DNA of 64,000 nucleotides from positions 7,254,001-7,318,000 of the forward strand of contig NC_068569.1 in the NCBI RefSeq assembly GCF_025698545.1, given 5' to 3'. Source of the stretch: Gossypium raimondii (taxonomy: Eukaryota > Streptophyta > Magnoliopsida > Malvales > Malvaceae). Below the pieces are notes generated by a model. That model made no database searches. It was given only the letters and a program-made list of their open reading frames with translations, and was not told the origin of the DNA. A program made the position numbers and the translations under genes. Shown piece after piece: positions 24,919 through 39,000 of the stretch; within the stretch, counting starts at the first letter, position 1; every line of letters begins with the position of its first letter.

Positions 24919-27900
24919 ATGGAAGAAGAGAAAGGAGAGCTGGTGCGGAGCTTGACCGATGCGGTGAACCAGATAGCTCCAATCGGCGATTACAGATGCG
25001 CCGTGAAGAAGGAGTTTTGCAATCTCGCTAGGAGATTGAAGCTGTTGACGCCAATGTTCGAGGAGATTAGAGAAAGCAAAGAGCAAATCCCCGAAGAAAC
25101 TGTTAAAGCTTTGGTCTCGCTGAAAGAAGCTTTGGTTTCGGCTAAGGAGTTACTCAGGTTCGGCAGTGAAGGCAGCAAGATTTACCTGGTGTGTGAGTAT
25201 TGTTAGTCGATTTCTTTTGGATCTATTTGGTTGCTGAAAATGTCGAGGAAAACTAGCTTCTCAAGCGTGAACATTTCTTATCATAACATTATCTAAAATC
25301 AATTGATAATATATTACGCTTAATTTTAGCTTAGCCCAGCGGAAGATAATGGAATATTGAAATTCTAATATGATATTTACTGCTACATTTTCTTATTAAT
25401 TCATAAAAGAAATTGCTGTGCTTTTTTTTTTTTTTTAAATAGTACTAGGAAACGATATTGTTAAAAAAAACCACTCAAGCCAATTCAGTAGATGTTCTAG
25501 CCACAACTTCATCTGATTATTATTTTAAGTTCCCTTTGCATTCGTCTCTGATTATTATCACCTTTAATTTCCCTTTACACATTTAGATAATTATAATAGA
25601 AATTCTCATCTCAAAGATTTTCAAGCGTCACAGTCATCGATAAATACAAGGCTAAAGTATAATATGTAGTCCTGCAATAGGTTTTACTTTATAAAAATTG
25701 CATAACGTTGTTGATTAAATTATAGGATTGTCCCTTCGTGTATGAACTTGTTGTCAACTCTGAATCATTCATTTAATATAACTATTTTGATCCTCTTTTG
25801 TTTCCATTAGTTGTCTTTTACATCCTTATCTCAGCCTCTGTTACTTTGCTTATAAGGTTGTGAAACTAAGTGGTATCATCATCCCTACTGTAATTGCCAA
25901 CATGATATGCTCGAGAGCCTGTGAAATTTAAGGAGGAAGTTTTACCGCTGGACGGTTTGAGTCTTTCATTCTGATTATGGAGATTTGTTTCTGCAGACAT
26001 ATTACTGCCTGCTCTGTTTCCGGAGGTTCTTTGAGGTTGTGAAATTGAGAGTGAATGGAGGAAAAAGAGGAGAGATGGAAAGGGAAAGGAGCCGAGAGGT
26101 GGTGCTTGGTACTAGTAGCATACCCAATATATGGATCCTAAGTTTCTTGCCTTGGTGATAACTTTTTGAACATTTTGGCAGAAGCGATGATACTTAATTG
26201 GGTGGTCATAGTTACTGTTTTCGCTTTGGATTTCAAGCTGGAATTGTATTACAACACTGTTTTTTAGGTTCTGGTTGAGATTGACAGTGATGCTCTTGCC
26301 TACTAAGAAAATTACGGTCTCAGAAAATCAATCCTTGAAAATGGCCAATGATTGTATTATTCTTATATTTGGTCACTGTATAATTTGAGATGGAAGCCAT
26401 GAGTTCATAGCCTCCATAGAAGGTGTTTCTATGTTCTTTGTTTGGATCAATATTATTGTATATTGTTAATTTTGCTACATCTATTTATTCTAAAATCAAC
26501 TGTTTGAAACTCAAGTTCAACTTTAAATGACAATTTTTACCCCAAACTGATTCTATGTTGGTGAACCGTTTGCCACTGCATTTGGCTATTGACCAATAAA
26601 CTCTTTTTATTCTGCTTACAGGTTCTAGAGAGGGATCAGATTATGCATAAATTTCATGAAGTGACAGCTCGGGTGGAGCAAGCTTTGAGTGGAATTTCGT
26701 ATGAGAATCTTGACATATCAGATGAAGTTAAGGAACAGGTATAGATTTATCAGTAGACACATCTTTTGAAGAATTCCACTGTAGATACTTCTCCTCTTGC
26801 CATGTCATAGGTCCTTTTCTGTATGACCAAAGATGATTACTTGAACCGTAGTCATCTTTGACATGGAAGAAAGTGACCTCAAGATATCACAACAATCATG
26901 ATTGGTTGAGTTTTAAACGAGTGGCAATTGGTTTGAGGAACCAAATGGATAGCATCTATAAGCATGGAGATACTCTAGGAGGGGAACTAAAACTACATAT
27001 CATTTTATCTTAAAACTATTCAACTAGAGTTTGAAGCTCTAAAGAAACTTTAAGTTACTTCATATGTGATTTTGTTAAAAAAAATGGGTTTACATGTAGA
27101 ATATTTCTATGTTTAGGTGGAGCTTGTTCTAGCTCAGTTCAGGAGAGCTAAAGGAAGGGTTGATGTTCCGGATGTTGAACTGTACGAGGATCTATTATCA
27201 CTCTACAATAAAAGCAACGATGCTGCAGCAGATCCAGATGTTCTAAGGAGATTAGCCGAGAAGTTACAATTGGTTGGGATAGCTGAACTTACGCAAGAAT
27301 CACTAGCTCTACATGAGATGGTTTCTGCCAGTTGTGGAGATCCTGGGGAAACATTTGAAAAGATGTCAAACTTACTAAAGATAATCAAGGATTTTGTACA
27401 GACAGAAAATCCTAATTTGGATGCTTCTGCAAGGGAAAAGAATCTTCCTAGTAGTAGTGGGCAAGCAACCACTGATGGAAATCATAAGACTCCAGTTATA
27501 CCAGATGATTTCCGCTGTCCAATATCCCTGGAGTTGATGAAGGACCCTGTCATTGTTTCCACAGGGCAGGTACATTTGTTGTAGATTTCCTGCCCCTGAT
27601 AGACCAATCTTTTTTCTTATTTCTAGATCATTTCCAGCCTTGAAAAATGAAAACCACTTCTCTCTCCTTTACTTAAATGTTTGTCTGTAAATGCTTAAAT
27701 TTGCTTTCTAAATTTGTTTGGCTATACACCTAGCATCTTGCATCAGATCACATTTTCATGCTAATTTATTTGGCGAAGGGATAGTTCATGAAATGGTTCT
27801 AGTCATATATTTGTTCTCTATTTAAATTGCTTTAAGTAACTAGACTTGAAGTTGCAAGAGAAGTCAGATGCTAACTAAAAGGTGTTTTTAAGAAACTTGT

Positions 27901-29186
27901 GTCTTCAAATATGTACTTTGGATGATTGCACATTTAAGCAGATGCTGAAATCTTGTTTTCCATTACTTTTGTGCTATATTTTTAACAGGCTTCCTTATTC
28001 TCTTCTGTAGACTTATGAACGTTCTTGCATTGAGAAATGGCTGGAGCAAGGTCATGGAACATGTCCAAAGACACAACAGACCCTCAGTAGCCCTGCTCTT
28101 ACGCCCAATTATGTATTGCGTAGTCTAATAGCTCAATGGTGTGAGGCAAATGGCATTGAGCCGCCTAAAAGACCCGGTAGTTCTCGACCCAATAAAACCA
28201 CATCTGCCTGCTCACCCGCTGAACGTACCAAGATTGAAATTCTCCTCCGTAAGCTTGCATCCAGCAGTCCTGAAGATCAAAGAATGGCTGCAGGTGAAAT
28301 CCGTCTTCTTGCCAAACGAAATGCAGATAATCGTGTGGCCATTGCTGAAGCTGGGGCCATACCTCTCCTTGTGACCCTCCTTTCGACACCTGATTCACGG
28401 ACCCAAGAACATGCTGTAACAGCACTTCTTAACCTTTCCATTTGTGAAGAGAACAAAGGAAGTATCATATCTTTTGGAGCAGTTCCCGGTATAGTCCAGG
28501 TGCTTAAGAAGGGAAGCATGGAAGCTAGAGAGAATGCAGCAGCTGCCCTCTTCAGCCTCTCAGTAGTGGATGAAAATAAGGTGACAATTGGTGCCTCAGG
28601 AGCAATTCCTCCCCTAGTGACATTGCTAAGTGAAGGCACACAAAGGGGGAAAAAAGATGCAGCAACAGCACTCTTTAATTTGTGCATTTACCAAGGGAAC
28701 AAGGGAAAAGCAGTGAGAGCCGGAGTTGTCCCAACATTAATGCGTTTGTTGACAGAACCTGGAGGAGGAATGGTGGATGAGGCTTTAGCCATACTTGCAA
28801 TACTCTCAAGCCACCCGGAAGGTAAGTCTGCCATAGGAGCAGCAGAGGCAGTGCCAGTTTTGGTAGATGTTATTGGTAATGGATCTCCTAGGAATAGGGA
28901 GAATGCAGCTGCGGTTTTGGTGCACCTCTGTGCCGGAGACCAACAGCATTTAGCAGAGGCCCAGGAACTAGGAGTGATGGGTCCTTTGATGGACTTGGCT
29001 CAAAATGGTACAGATAGGGGGAAGCGGAAGGCTGCTCAATTGCTTGAGCGCATGAGCAGGTTTGTTGAGCAGCAAAAGCTTGCACAGGCGCAAGCTGGGG
29101 CCCAAGCTCAACAGTCCCAGTCTCAGTCTCAATCTGAGATTCAACAACCACACCCACCCTCTGTGGCATACACTGTTGATAGATGA
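24919..29186 (+). CDS. PUB13: Plant U-box E3 ubiquitin ligase with ARM repeats, PUB13-like
   Basis: Four exons: 24919-25188, 26622-26738, 27117-27569 and 28011-29186, all with GT-AG introns and phase 0 joints, giving 671 residues (Arabidopsis PUB13 about 660). The MEEEK start is shared with PUB13. Domains: U-box N-terminal domain (1 to about 230), U-box (about 256-329, starting [18 protein letters not shown] and crossing the third intron at [14 protein letters not shown]), and an ARM array (about 355-630) with motifs such as [11 protein letters not shown] and [13 protein letters not shown]. The tail is Gln/Ala/Ser-rich. U-box proteins recruit the E2; Arabidopsis PUB12/PUB13 ubiquitinate the flagellin receptor FLS2 with BAK1 and so dampen immunity, and PUB13 also affects flowering and cell death. 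PUB12 is the closest alternative; PUB14 fits less well. No defect is visible. Confidence 0.95.
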
Positions 29187-31069
29187 GGTTCAAATTGCCT
29201 TAATTTTTGTTCCTTTTATCACCTTGTTTGTTTTTCAGTATTGAAGGAGGCGGCTTTGCTTCAGAGATGAATGATCACCTATCAAACCTGTAAGTTATTC
29301 ATTTGTTTGTGTGGAAGAATACATTATTCATAGAACCTTCAAAGTTCCCAAAAGATAAAGGGAAGTGAAAGGAAAGAAAAGAAAAGGGCTGATTTGTACT
29401 TGACATGAACTTGAATTTGTACCATTATAGCATGTGTTACGACGGTAATCATCCTCAGTTTTTATACGAGAGATGTTTTCCAAATTCAGATCGTACTTTG
29501 TTTTCCAAAGTCATTAGTGTTATATATATATATGTAACCAAAATAGGGGATGTGGTTGCTCAAGCGCAAACTTGTCAACCTTGAACTTCCAAGCAGTTAT
29601 ATATATATATATATTCATATATTTTCCTATAATATCTAGAACCCTTAGCGAAAGGGATTGTGGTGTTAAGAGAAGTGGCAGCACAATTCACAGCAATCTT
29701 GGATGGAAGAAGTGTAAGGAAATCCATAGGCAACAGATACTCAAGGCGGAAGTTTCGGAATATATTTGAGAATATTAAATGCAGGAAAATGATTTCCTCT
29801 CTAAATTTCGAAAGATTGATGAAAGGGCTATTCGGATTAAGCTACCTACCAAACACAAACTTACTGCATGGGGGATTAGAGGATGGGTAGTAGTTGTGCT
29901 GTCCATCAAGCTGAAATTGAAATAACGTAGTTTCTTAAAAAACATATGGAATGTGCAAGTCGGATTAGATTTTAAGAGTGATTTTTAGATTAAAGTTTTT
30001 GGATTCAAATTTAAAAATTTCTAATAAAAATTGGATAATAAATCAATAGAAAGAAATAATTAAATAACTAAAGAAAAGAAATAAAAGGTGATAAATGGAT
30101 TAACGAAAAGAAGAAATAAAATGAATGGATAGCAAATAGTTGAATCGATAATTTAGCTAACTTTAGTGAACTTGTACCAACAAAGAACTCTTGAAATAAT
30201 TGTATTAATCAAACTTTTATTAATAAAAATAATTAAGATACAATGTATATGGTGGCTATAAAAATATAATATCACATACATGCACAGCCCTTCTTATGTC
30301 TTCAAGCAATTGAGCCAGTCATATCTAAAATACTTAAAATTCATAATAAATAAAACTTTAAAATATAAAAGTTCATAAATACAATAGCGACCTTAGATAT
30401 AATCAAAATTTAAGAGCTAAATAAAATTTAAAACTTTGTTATTCCCACTTTAATCAAGTTTAGATAATTGTGTTCGCACAATCTTCATTAAAACAATCAT
30501 ATATTAAGCTCTTGGAGTCGAAATAAGGTAGCTCAAAGTGCACTTTGAAACTAAGAAACAATTCATTTATTAGTTAAAAAGCATCTCAACTCAAAAATAT
30601 CTAAATCCCATTTAAATATAATAAATTGACCAATCTTTCTTTAATAAAATTAATTTAATATTTGTCAACCCAACTATATATACATCGATATAGTAGCTTA
30701 AAAAATTCTACTAGCTAGCTAGAAAAATGAACTTGAGTGGCTTCAACTACCCCTTGGTTGGATTGTTAGCAAGTACGTATCTAGTATGGAAAGAAATGAC
30801 TAATGCTTAACACAAACTCAGTCTACATTAGAGTAAGTAATGGAGCGCCTTAGATTTATTTTCTTTTGTAAAGCTACGGTTAATTTCATACCAGATTCCA
30901 TTAACCCAAGACTGTGAACAATTAGAGATAGGGATTCAGCTATGTTTTCAAAAACAGGAATGTTCGATCTAACGGTTTGTTTTACTCCTTGAGTGTATCA
31001 TGTAGATACTAAACTATTCCATCCCTTTTAATTTTGATATAAAGCAGATTACTCTATTTTACAGAAATC

Positions 31070-31450
31070 AGAATATTAGATTTTAAATTTCGAAAATGAG
31101 CGATTAAAGACAATTAATGATGTCATTTTTTTCTGTCAACTTACCTTGTTTTTGATTGGTATAATAACAAATTTAACCTTCAATGCTTGCAAATCTTATC
31201 ATTTTAGTCCCGATTCTAAAAAAATCAACAAACTTAACCCTCATTGGATATCAAAAAAATTAGAATCAGGATCAAATTGATAGACGTGTAAATGCTTAGG
31301 GTTAAAATTATTAATTTTTAGAATTAAGACAAAATTGACGAAATGTGTAAACATTTAGGGCTATTATATCAATAAAATTAGGATAAATTGGCCAAAGAAA
31401 TTAACATCACGATTAATTGTCTTTTGTTGCTTTTTCAAAATTGTTTCATT
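31070..31450. mobile_element. Fold-back (MITE-like) element
   Basis: The left arm (about 31070-31240, with GAAAATGAGCGATTAAAGAC and AATTAATGATG) matches the complement of the right arm (about 31330-31450, AATTAATTGTCTTTTGTTGC read backwards). Arms are imperfect over about 120-150 bp with a short AT-rich centre. No coding sequence. Ends and target duplication are not resolved. Confidence 0.55.
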
Positions 31451-31674
31451 TTTAAGAGAGGCTAAATTACTCAATATTGAAATTGAGAGCAACCGAAGGT
31501 CTTTTATCCAATTAGGTGGCATTTGGTACTTTCTCATATTAATATTTCAACAAATTCTTCACTAGAATGTGATGTAAATTTCTAAATTTAACATATTTAT
31601 TGATATTTTTATTAAAAAGTTAATTTATTATTAACAAGTTGTTAATTTTAAATAATACTAATTTTATTTGTGGA

Positions 31675-32045
31675 TGAAATATGGTCCTAATCCTTGTATT
31701 CTTCATACATTTGGAATTCAACACCTCTACTTCTACTTTTAGGAATTTAATCACTATATTTTCATATTTTAAAATTTAGGTCCAATTCTTAACACCGTTA
31801 AAATATTTTGTTAGATTCATTGGTGTGACATTTTGAAATAAAAATATACTCACTTGATAGCCATGTAACAAAAAAAAAATGGTGTTGTAATGAACTCAAA
31901 TTTAACAAAAGAATTTCAATAGCATTGACAATTGACTTGCATTTTAAATCCAAAAAGTAGATCAAAGACTAAAGTCCTTCAAATAAAAGTAAAATGACTA
32001 GATTTTACATGTACAAAAAGTACATGAATTAAACTTAGATCAATT
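31675..32045. mobile_element. MITE-like inverted-repeat element
   Basis: The left end GGTCCTAATCCTTGTATTC...CATACATTTGG pairs imperfectly with the right end (CAAAAAGTACATGAATTAAAC read backwards), and similarity continues inward for about 100 bp. Non-coding. The family is unknown and the ends are approximate. Confidence 0.5.
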
Positions 32046-34948
32046 GTTAACCCGGAACTGGAAAGTCTAATTTTGCCATATTCTGACAACTCTGAACGAA
32101 GTTGCAAACCAAATGACAAAATATGCTCCTAATGGTGTCATAGGATTATTCTACTTTGAAGAGCCTCCAAGTTCGATGCATGATTTATTGTTGAGGGATA
32201 GAAATAATTCATCAATATTTTAGTCTATGCTTTAATATTGCAATCGTGTAATGCTATTATTTCTAAAAATAAATTAGCTTTTTTTTTAAATAGTCTCATT
32301 TGTCTATCTAGATTTTGGCCAGAGGAGGGTGTTATACACCTATAACAACATGTTATAGAGAAATAATCATTGTGAATTTTCATCAAACAAAGCAAGAAAA
32401 GGAAATCAAATCAACAAAATTAAAAAACATAAAACAGTGTAAGTATTATTACTTTTATGCATATTTTATTTTACATTCTTTCACATGATTAATTATAAAA
32501 TTCATAAATCTAACAAGTTCAATTAATCAATGAGTTATCAAATTAAATTAATTTATCATGAGTTACTAGATTCGAGTAATCAATTTATAAGTTTATGATG
32601 TTCCAAGTTCATAGTAGAATATTTAATTAGGAAACTTAATAGTTTATTGAATTGATATATTTAATTTCACTAATTAAAGATTATTTTCAATATAATTATT
32701 AGATTTCTTCACGTGGAATTTAATCATTTTATTTAAATAATATTTTAATTAATATCGTTTTCATTTAATAAATGGTAATTGTTAAGCTTACTTATATGAA
32801 CCAGTTATAACTTCACTTAAAAATTTAGATCAGATAATTAATTTAATAAAGATTGTACTTTACAATTATAAATAAAAAATAATTATAAAGAGTTAAAATA
32901 AAATACAAAATATTAATTTTTTTAAAAATATGAGTGTGATAGAGTTAACAAGTACAGCGGCGAGATAAAGAAGGAAAAAAAGGCATAAAAAGAAACAAAG
33001 AACATAGACAGTCCTAAACTACATTTAACCTTGAAACTTTGGGCCTGCCAGCTTCGTTTCATAGTTTCATTTGCTCTTTATTACCACAAATCCTCACCAT
33101 TTCCCACCCAAATATGATCAAATTAACATTGTGGCTTTCTTCCTCACAAATCGTCGCCAAAGTGGTTGTACTTGCTTTTTTTTTTCTTGTTTTTATTGTT
33201 ACTTTCTAGGTTCTATGTCCAACTGACTATCAGAAAGACAGAGACTGGTTTGGTCTTTTTTTGGGGGTTTGGATTTGCTTAATTCGTTCTTACAGGCAGT
33301 GTCTTGGTTCTTGCAAAAAGCAAATTCCCCCTCCCTTGAATCTTTGATTCCCCCCTCCCCCCCTCTTTTTCCTTTAAAGACAAAACCAACCCTAGTTTTT
33401 GAGTTCTAAATCTTATAATATTACACTATTTCATCTTTTACTCTGTAATTATTATTAATGAAAGATCTTGCACCTTTAATTTCTTTTATCAAATCTGATC
33501 TTTAGTTTTCTGGGATCTTATTTGAAAGCTTACCCGTATTCAAAAGAAAAGTAAAGTAAAGAAAAGAAAAGAGAAACAAAACAGATATGTTCACTTCTTT
33601 TGACCGCCCCATTCCTATATACTTGAAAAAAAAAAACATTACTAGCTATTATTCTTTCTATAAAGCTTCTAGACAGCTAGAATACTTCAATCAACTTCGG
33701 TTTTTGGTGGGATTGTTGGCGTTTCCTTGGATTCTTTGTCTTGATTTAACTTAAAAATTTTAAGTCCCTATTATATATACATATACACTCAATTTAATGA
33801 TGCTTATAATAAAAGGTAAGGATCAGATCCATGCAGATGAACAGATTCCCCTGGGGATGATATAAAGTTATTCAAACTTTGGTTTGATCGATAAAAACTT
33901 AGTTAAAATTGCGGAACTAGTGGTTTTACTTCAACCTCTATCCAAGCACGTACTTATATAAAAGAAAGGAAATGGAAAAGCCATGGGAGAAGGAATCAAT
34001 ATTTGACAACCAACAAGTGCCAGTTGCAACATGAAATATCGATTCTAAGCCAATAAACATGCTAAGAGAGATTCTTAACCTCAAATGGGGGATTGGGAAT
34101 TCATGAATCATGAATGAAACCAAACGCTTTCCAAGTGCATGTATATATATATATGTATATATATGTTAATATATATATCGTGTCATGATCATAAATTTCA
34201 CCCTCTAGTTGCATTTGGTTGATGAGAAACCAATTTGCAGACGGCTTCATCAACTTTCATGTTCAGCTACAATTCCAACAATATTCTTTAAAAAAACAGG
34301 AAAAATATATGGGAAGCAAATTTTAGTACTATGATTTTATGCAACATACAGTAGTGTTAGATTATTTTCTTGCTTATTCTTTTAATTTTCAAAATGTGGG
34401 TGATAAATGCAGAAAGGACTACTTTCTTACTTCAATCTTCATGGTGTTGCTTCCTTCGTAAAAACAATAATGAAAGAAGAAAAACAAGCAAGAGAAAGAA
34501 GTTACCATAAAGGATATTTCAGAGTAATTAGCTTATACCATTCATGTCAGATAAGAGATCCCATACTTCAAACACAAATATAGGAAAAATCTGCAAACAA
34601 GCCCATGCAAACAAAAAAGAAAAGAAAAGAAAACCCAAACACATATTTTAAGAAAACCCAAAATTAAAAGCATAGAGTATGAAACAAACATTAATTTTAC
34701 CGATCTTTGTTTTTCCTTCGACAGAAAGATGATGATGATGATAAGAGATAAGTTCCACATTGCACCTTGCAAATTTACCGCAGACTTGGAGTTTGCGAAA
34801 GACTGATAAAGGAACATTGCTACTTTATGTCAACTATAATTTGCCATTAAAGCTTGAATGAAGCAGCCGAAGCTTCAAGGTCAGCTTTAAGCTGCTGTCA
34901 ATCAAGAAAGATTGAAACTAGCTATAAGAGATGATCAGTACGAGATGA

Positions 34949-36036
34949 CTACTTGAGACCTGATAAATCTGTCCAGCTGTTTCCTCCCCAATACTGATTA
35001 TTCTGATCCGAAACACCCAGCAATGGTCTTGATAGATTTAGCCCTTGGTTGTTGTTTTCCATTTTCACTGGACCTCGCTGAGAAACCCTAGAGCTTGAAC
35101 TTGTGCAACGAAGAAGCTGGCTTTCTTCCACCATTGAAGGTGATGCTCCTATATACTCACTTTGTAATGGATATAAACCATTAGTTGGCTCAATGAATGG
35201 GAACTGCTGATGAGTGCCTGACCTTACTGATAAAATGGCATTGCTCATGTCTGAGTTTGTTCCTATCTGAAACCCCATATCAGATCGCTCACTACCGCCA
35301 CTTGTTGCCCCTATCTGACCATGAATTCCACCAAAGTTTAAGCCAATATTTCCTATACCATACTGAGAAAAATTTTGCAAAGAAGCCATAAAAGGTAAAT
35401 GAGATGTTTGATGTGGCAGGTGAGCAGTGATTTCAGAGGGAATAACAGTATTGATTGAATTTGAACCACTTTGCCTCTCAGCAGAAGCCGAGGGTTTTGA
35501 GCTACTACTGCTTTTCTTCTTCTTGTTTCTTCGGCATCCTCCGCCTACTGGGACATTCCTAAGAGCTCCTCCTCTAGTCCAATACCGCCGACAAGTCTTG
35601 CAAAAGTGACGTGGCTGTGTCAGGCTATAGTTATTGAAGTAGCAAAATTTGGTGTTGGTGGACTCGCAGCGTGGACATTTCAGAGCTGCTTCTGGTTGTG
35701 GAACCTTGGCTAGCCTGGCTCGATCAGCCATGGAACCAGCCCTAATGGAACCAGAAGCTCCAACATGATGATCAGTAGGAAGAGGTGGGAGCTGAGGATT
35801 TTCACTGCAAGCTCCTTGTTGATGATTAAGCTGCTGAAAAACATAGATAATATACAACAACGAAAATTAAAATTTGGTATATTCAGGAAAATATCACAAA
35901 GGAATACGAATATTTATCTTTTCAATTAGCTTTATCTGTGGATAGAAATTGATGAAGAAAAAGAAAAGAGAACAAAAACCCTTGCCTGCTGCCAATTGGG
36001 AGGATCTAAATAAACTGGAACAGATGGGAAAACCAT
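34949..36036 (-). CDS. Dof-type zinc finger transcription factor (DOF3.6/OBP3 group)
   Basis: Two exons: 35986-36036 (17 residues, [17 protein letters not shown]) and 34949-35833, giving 311 residues. The intron starts GCAAGG and ends AG, so it is a GC-AG intron; the sequence CAG|GCAAGG fits the GC-donor consensus. The acceptor reads CAGCAG, so either AG could be used, changing one Gln. The Dof finger has Cys at about residues 70, 73, 95 and 98 (CPRC, x21, CKTC), followed by [18 protein letters not shown] and a basic run. The rest is low complexity, rich in Ser, Gly and Asn. Dof factors bind AAAG cores in plant promoters in the nucleus. The short first exon and WQQ...HQQG junction are shared by DOF2.4, DOF3.6/OBP3 and DOF5.1 types; I cannot choose among them. 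Confidence 0.93.
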
Positions 36037-39000
36037 GGTTAATTTTTGGCTTTCTTTTATAAAGGTTGATATGTTCTTTAGGAAAAATAAGGCGGAGAAT
36101 CACACTAAGGGAATACCAGAAGCCAAGAAAGCAAAGAGAAAAGAGAAATAAAAAGAAGGGGAGGTGGGGGGAAGGAGATGGCTTTTGTTTAGTTATTTAT
36201 TTATTTCGGTTCTTATTATTCTTTCATTATTCTCTCATCTCTCCTTTTTGTTTTATTGTATTATTAGGGTTTTGAGTGGGTGAAGTTTTTTCTTCACCTA
36301 TAAGCCTTCTTTTTTCATCTTGTCCACTGTTCATTACTATTAGTTTTAGTGCTCAACAAATTATCACCTTTTCATTTCACCATTATTTTCTCGGAATCAA
36401 TCAAAGTGACCCACGATACGTGTTCATCAACTAAATCATTGAATTTAACGATAGAATTACACTCGTGAATGTAAAAATTAATGTTTCTGTAAAAGAAATT
36501 TTGCACTTGATTTTGTATGTATATATTCTTTTATTACAGTTGTTCATTCTCGAGTTCCCCATTAACGTCTCCTTTTCCTTGAAAACATGATCAACTTTTC
36601 AATAAAAGCCTTAATTAAATATATATATATATTTGTTCTTTATCTATTAGTACTTTAGGGCAGCTTATGTATAAATGTTTATAAAGCATAACATATAATC
36701 ATTCATAATTAAGCACCGACATTTAGCCTAGTTTTCCTCACCCTTGTTCTTTAAGCTCTAGGCTGGCTAAACTCTAGATGTTTGAATAATTTTCTTTGTT
36801 CTTCTTAAAGTTAATGCATGTTTTTCTTAAATATTTGAAGCTCATTAGCCATGCATATATATATATATATATATATATATAACCTATATATTCTTCAATA
36901 TGAAAAAAAGAAGCAAACATCTAATATTATCATTGCTATATAGCTATAGTTCTCGAGTGGGGGTTATACAGTTTATCTTCCACGTGCATGTAGTTTTGTT
37001 TTATTGCCATTAATTATTCAATCTCTTTAACTTTTCTTTTTCCTTTTTTTTTTCTTTGTTTTGTTTTGCTTTGCTTTGCATGCATGATGATGCACATATA
37101 TATACACACATTGAATATATTAACTAAAGCTTACAAAAAATGGAGATGGCCCTGGAATCTAATTCCCTATCAATTTATGGACAGAGTACGACCTTAGGCT
37201 GAATTTCATACTCAAAAGCTGTCGCGTACAGATTTAATAATAGTTGGAAAGGAAGTAAATTTGCAGCTTTAACACATTCGTCTGTCCCCTCCCTCCGCCA
37301 GCATTTACTTCAAAGGAAAAGTGCAAATCCGCGTATACTTTAGACTATTTATATACATACATATATACACACATATGGATGTCACCACCACTCACCTGCA
37401 ATCTAATTAACTAGGGTTTTAGCTGAGACAATGAGACGCGTCTCCACTCTCCTCTCTCTGTCCCTATGAACTACAGCATCGCTCCAAAGGCCTTTTCCAT
37501 ATTTAAAACTCATGCACCAACCACGGTTTCAACATTATTATTTGTTATAATTTTGAATGTATAGCTAACCCGCGGGCCAAGGATGGTCTGTACCTAGATG
37601 CTGCTGCAAATGAACTCTATTTCTTTTACACATATATAGCTTGTATATATATTAGAATATTATGTACTTATTTGGTAGAAAATGGAGGGATAGGAGGAGA
37701 GGGGGAGGGGGGCAACTAGATATGGCCCGCAGACATGGTTTCCCACTCTGCAAAAAAGAAAGATACAGTTCCTTATCTGCTGTCAAAACACTGAAATACA
37801 TGTGGCAGCGCGTTAATTTTTGGATTTGGACCCTTCACAAAAATTCAAGCTCTCGCCAACCCGAATCTTGTTTGTGTTTTTTGGACACAAAGTAAATCGT
37901 AATGGAGAAAATAAAAGAGAAATGTAGATATTGATGTTGGATTGGATACCTTCCATTTGATTGACCGAAACTTTACCTCGTAATAATTGCACATGAAAAT
38001 CTGACAACAACAATATGATACACTGTCACTTTTAAGTCCCAAACAAAAGCTATGCCATACTACAGTTTTCAACGTTGTTTCTGTACCTCACCACATCGTT
38101 CATCAGCGTCCTTTGAGAGAGAGATTTGTAGGGTATTCAACATGCACTAATAAGAAGATCAGTAATTGATCAGGTTAGGCCGTGGCTTTTACCATAGACT
38201 CAGTTCTTAAGGTTAAAAGAGCTGGGGATGCATGCAGAAAAAGACACTTCCATTACTTTAATAATTCATAGCTAACGTCAGCCAAAAACATGGTCTTCCT
38301 TTTTTTTCTTTTGTATTCTTTCATTGGATTTCAAAGCAATTTGGCTCAACTTTGTGTTTGAATTTGAGTCCAAATTCACAATGATCTCCGTAATATTGAG
38401 CTTCTGGTGTAGTGGCCTGTCATATCAGCTATAATTTTATGTGATAGATTGCCAATCAAATTCAAGCAGTAGTCATTTGGCCCAAAGTTCGGCTGGAATT
38501 AAGTATGCATTTCAAATATCAATCTCCTCTGAAAAGCAAAAGGGATAAGGGACGGGGTATGTTTGCTTTTCCCCACATCCTACACCAAAAGAAAATTCAG
38601 TTTCAGCTTTTCGCTTTCTGCTTTTAACATTAATTGGCCGCAACTTTTCTCCTTTTCTTCTTTTCCTTCTTTCAATTAAATAAATGCTAACAATATTTTC
38701 TTTTGGGTGTGGAAATTAAAATGCCAAATTTTAAACCACTCAATTCTGAAGTAAAGACATAATGCCGCATAACCACTATACACTCAATCTTGACACGTGT
38801 CAAATATATGAAAAAGTAATATAAAAATATGTATATTTTTTATGGTCTAAATTATTTATCAAAATATTATTTTTAAGATTTCGAAATGACTGTCTTGTTA
38901 GACCGATATATGACATACCACCTTAGGATCTCAAATCTCCATGAATAATGACAATTTATTGTTAATTTTTATGAAAATATTGTTCATTTTGTATGGTTTT

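Larger units (their letters stand above)
29187..34948. other. Intergenic, repeat-bearing
   Basis: Starts with the PUB13-like 3' UTR, followed by TA-rich simple repeats (29520-29535, 29595-29615). Two inverted-repeat elements lie at 31070-31450 and 31675-32045. Between about 33000 and 33600 there is pyrimidine-rich, leader-like DNA, but no coding frame follows. TA repeats recur at 34140-34180. The frame at 29660-29890 has no known domain. The right end holds the 3' UTR of the minus-strand Dof gene. Confidence 0.5.

Noticed and set aside
28165-29193. Minus-strand frames opposite the PUB13-like last exon
   Set aside because: They mirror the ARM-repeat coding sequence and have no protein features of their own.
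29660-29890. 76-codon frame after the PUB13-like gene
   Set aside because: No recognisable domain, no promoter context, and it lies in an AT-rich intergenic stretch.
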